From positions 3,978,050 to 4,042,049 of the forward strand of contig VZSR01003803.1 of NCBI GenBank assembly GCA_013398615.1: DNA of 64,000 nucleotides. The letters run 5' to 3'. The notes under the pieces were generated by a model. That model saw only the letters and a program-made list of their open reading frames with translations. It did not search any database and was not told the origin of the DNA. Shown piece after piece: positions 62,835 through 64,000 of this stretch; positions within the stretch are counted from its first letter, which is position 1, and each line of letters begins with the position of its first letter. The DNA is from Brachypodius melanocephalos (Eukaryota > Chordata > Aves > Passeriformes > Pycnonotidae). Position numbers and translations under genes: made by a program.

Positions 62835-64000
62835 GTAAGGCTAAATATATCTGTATTTTTTTGTTTATTTATGTGTGATGTAATGCTTTATTAATATAGT
62901 GCTTTATAAATTCATGGAAGTCGTATTGTCTTCAGGTAAGTGAAGAGAGCTGGACTATATATAACTTGCATACCTACATTCCAGTATTTTTCAAAAGGAG
63001 AACAAGAACTTAAATACTGCCCAGTCAGAAATGAAATACTTTTCAAAGAGTGCTCTATTCTTCTCTTTGCTTCAGTCATTACTTAGCTTTATGGTAGAAG
63101 TGGCTCAAGAGAGCCTTTCAGCTGCTTTGCCAAGGGCTAGGATCCAGTTTTTCACTGAATTTTCTCTATTAAAAATTGTTGAATCTAGACAAATTCACAG
63201 GAGGTCAATATTTGTTACTGGGTTGCTGTGTAGAGGTTACTTCATCCTTTGTTCCTTACAAGAAATAGTAACTTCATGTAAGTATTAATACATTGATTAT
63301 TCCAAAGAGGATAAATGTATTTGAATATTATGTTGTTCATACATGCTTCTGTTTGTGGTGAGCATTTTTTTCCTTCTTTATACAGTTTTCTATCTGGTAA
63401 ACATGGTTTTGAACATTGATGATTAAATATCTCCAGTATGAGTTGGTGCCATTTATACTTAGGTTGAATTTAATTTAAAAAATTAAAATACTGCAGTCAG
63501 TCATGACACTGTAAATGAGGAATGATCTGGGCATTGCCACAGCTGGGTGCTACAGTGTATGGGGTTTTTCAGTATTTGAAAACTCAGTGTTTTTTCATGG
63601 TAATATTTTTTTGATCAAATTCCTAATAAGTTTGTGAAAAGTTCTTATCAGAGACACAGCGTTCAGTCTGGAATCTTGACCTACACTGACCCAGGAATCC
63701 CAACTGTGCTGTAAAAAGTTCCTTATGCTGATGAGGTTGCCTTAATCAGTTTTTTGTGACAAAATAATGTATCTCTGCGTCAGTGTCTGAAGATGTACCT
63801 GAGATACCATGTCCTGCCATTGTCTGTAGTTTTAGCTTTTCTAAATATGTGCATCCTCTTAGCACAAAATAGCTGAATTTTGTTTCTGCTATTTTCTGCA
63901 GAAGAATGTAATGCCATTTCCAGAAGTGTTAGTTACTGAATATGTGCATCCCTTCCAAATTCCCTGGTTAGATTTTTTTTCAGTGAAGGGTACTTAATTT
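62835..64000 (+). other. TMEM135: TMEM135 intron, 5' part (continues past window)
   Basis: After the donor GTAAGG there are about 1.2 kb of AT-rich intron. I see no exon, repeat family or RNA gene in it. The open frame at 63031..63288 has no family resemblance. Confidence 0.8.

Noticed and set aside
1..64000. CRISPR arrays, bacterial operons, tRNA or rRNA genes
   Set aside because: None is present. The splice sites, CR1 elements and intron sizes show a vertebrate nuclear genome.

Overview
The window is 64 kb from inside a vertebrate, almost certainly avian, gene. Evidence for a bird is the number of CR1 LINE fragments (several end in the CR1 3' octamer ATTCTGTG) and the absence of mammalian Alu, L1 or MIR-type repeats. 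The LTR family at 9018 and 36002 looks like songbird LTRs, so a passerine is my best guess, held with moderate confidence.

The only host gene I can support is TMEM135, on the + strand. Four consecutive internal coding exons are present: 3032..3159, 8612..8704, 29076..29109 and 62769..62834. All have canonical AG/GT borders and compatible phases, and they join into about 107 codons (roughly residues 48 to 154 of a protein near 458 residues). The first exon, the promoter and the last two thirds of the coding sequence lie outside. The introns are 5.5, 20.4 and 33.7 kb. Almost all of the remaining open reading frames are chance shadows of intronic or repeat DNA.

The introns hold CR1 fragments in both orientations, a (CA)n microsatellite, several T-rich tracts including two uninterrupted runs of 61 to 64 T, a 13-bp-arm hairpin and a few stretches that look like conserved noncoding DNA.

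The most interesting object is a degraded provirus at 9018..11922. It has a 5' LTR, a tRNA-Lys-type primer binding site, a remnant of reverse transcriptase and a partial 3' LTR, flanked by a 5-base direct repeat. Most of its internal region is stripped of G on the coding strand: 28 G and no GG in 600 bases at 10441..11040, against 36 G in 180 bases at 9781..9960. In-frame stops in the polymerase fragment fall where retroviral enzymes normally carry tryptophan, and GG in a related solo LTR (36002..36632) is AA in this copy. This is the signature of cytidine-deaminase G-to-A editing. It is weak near the primer binding site and strong toward the 3' end, as expected from single-strand exposure during reverse transcription.
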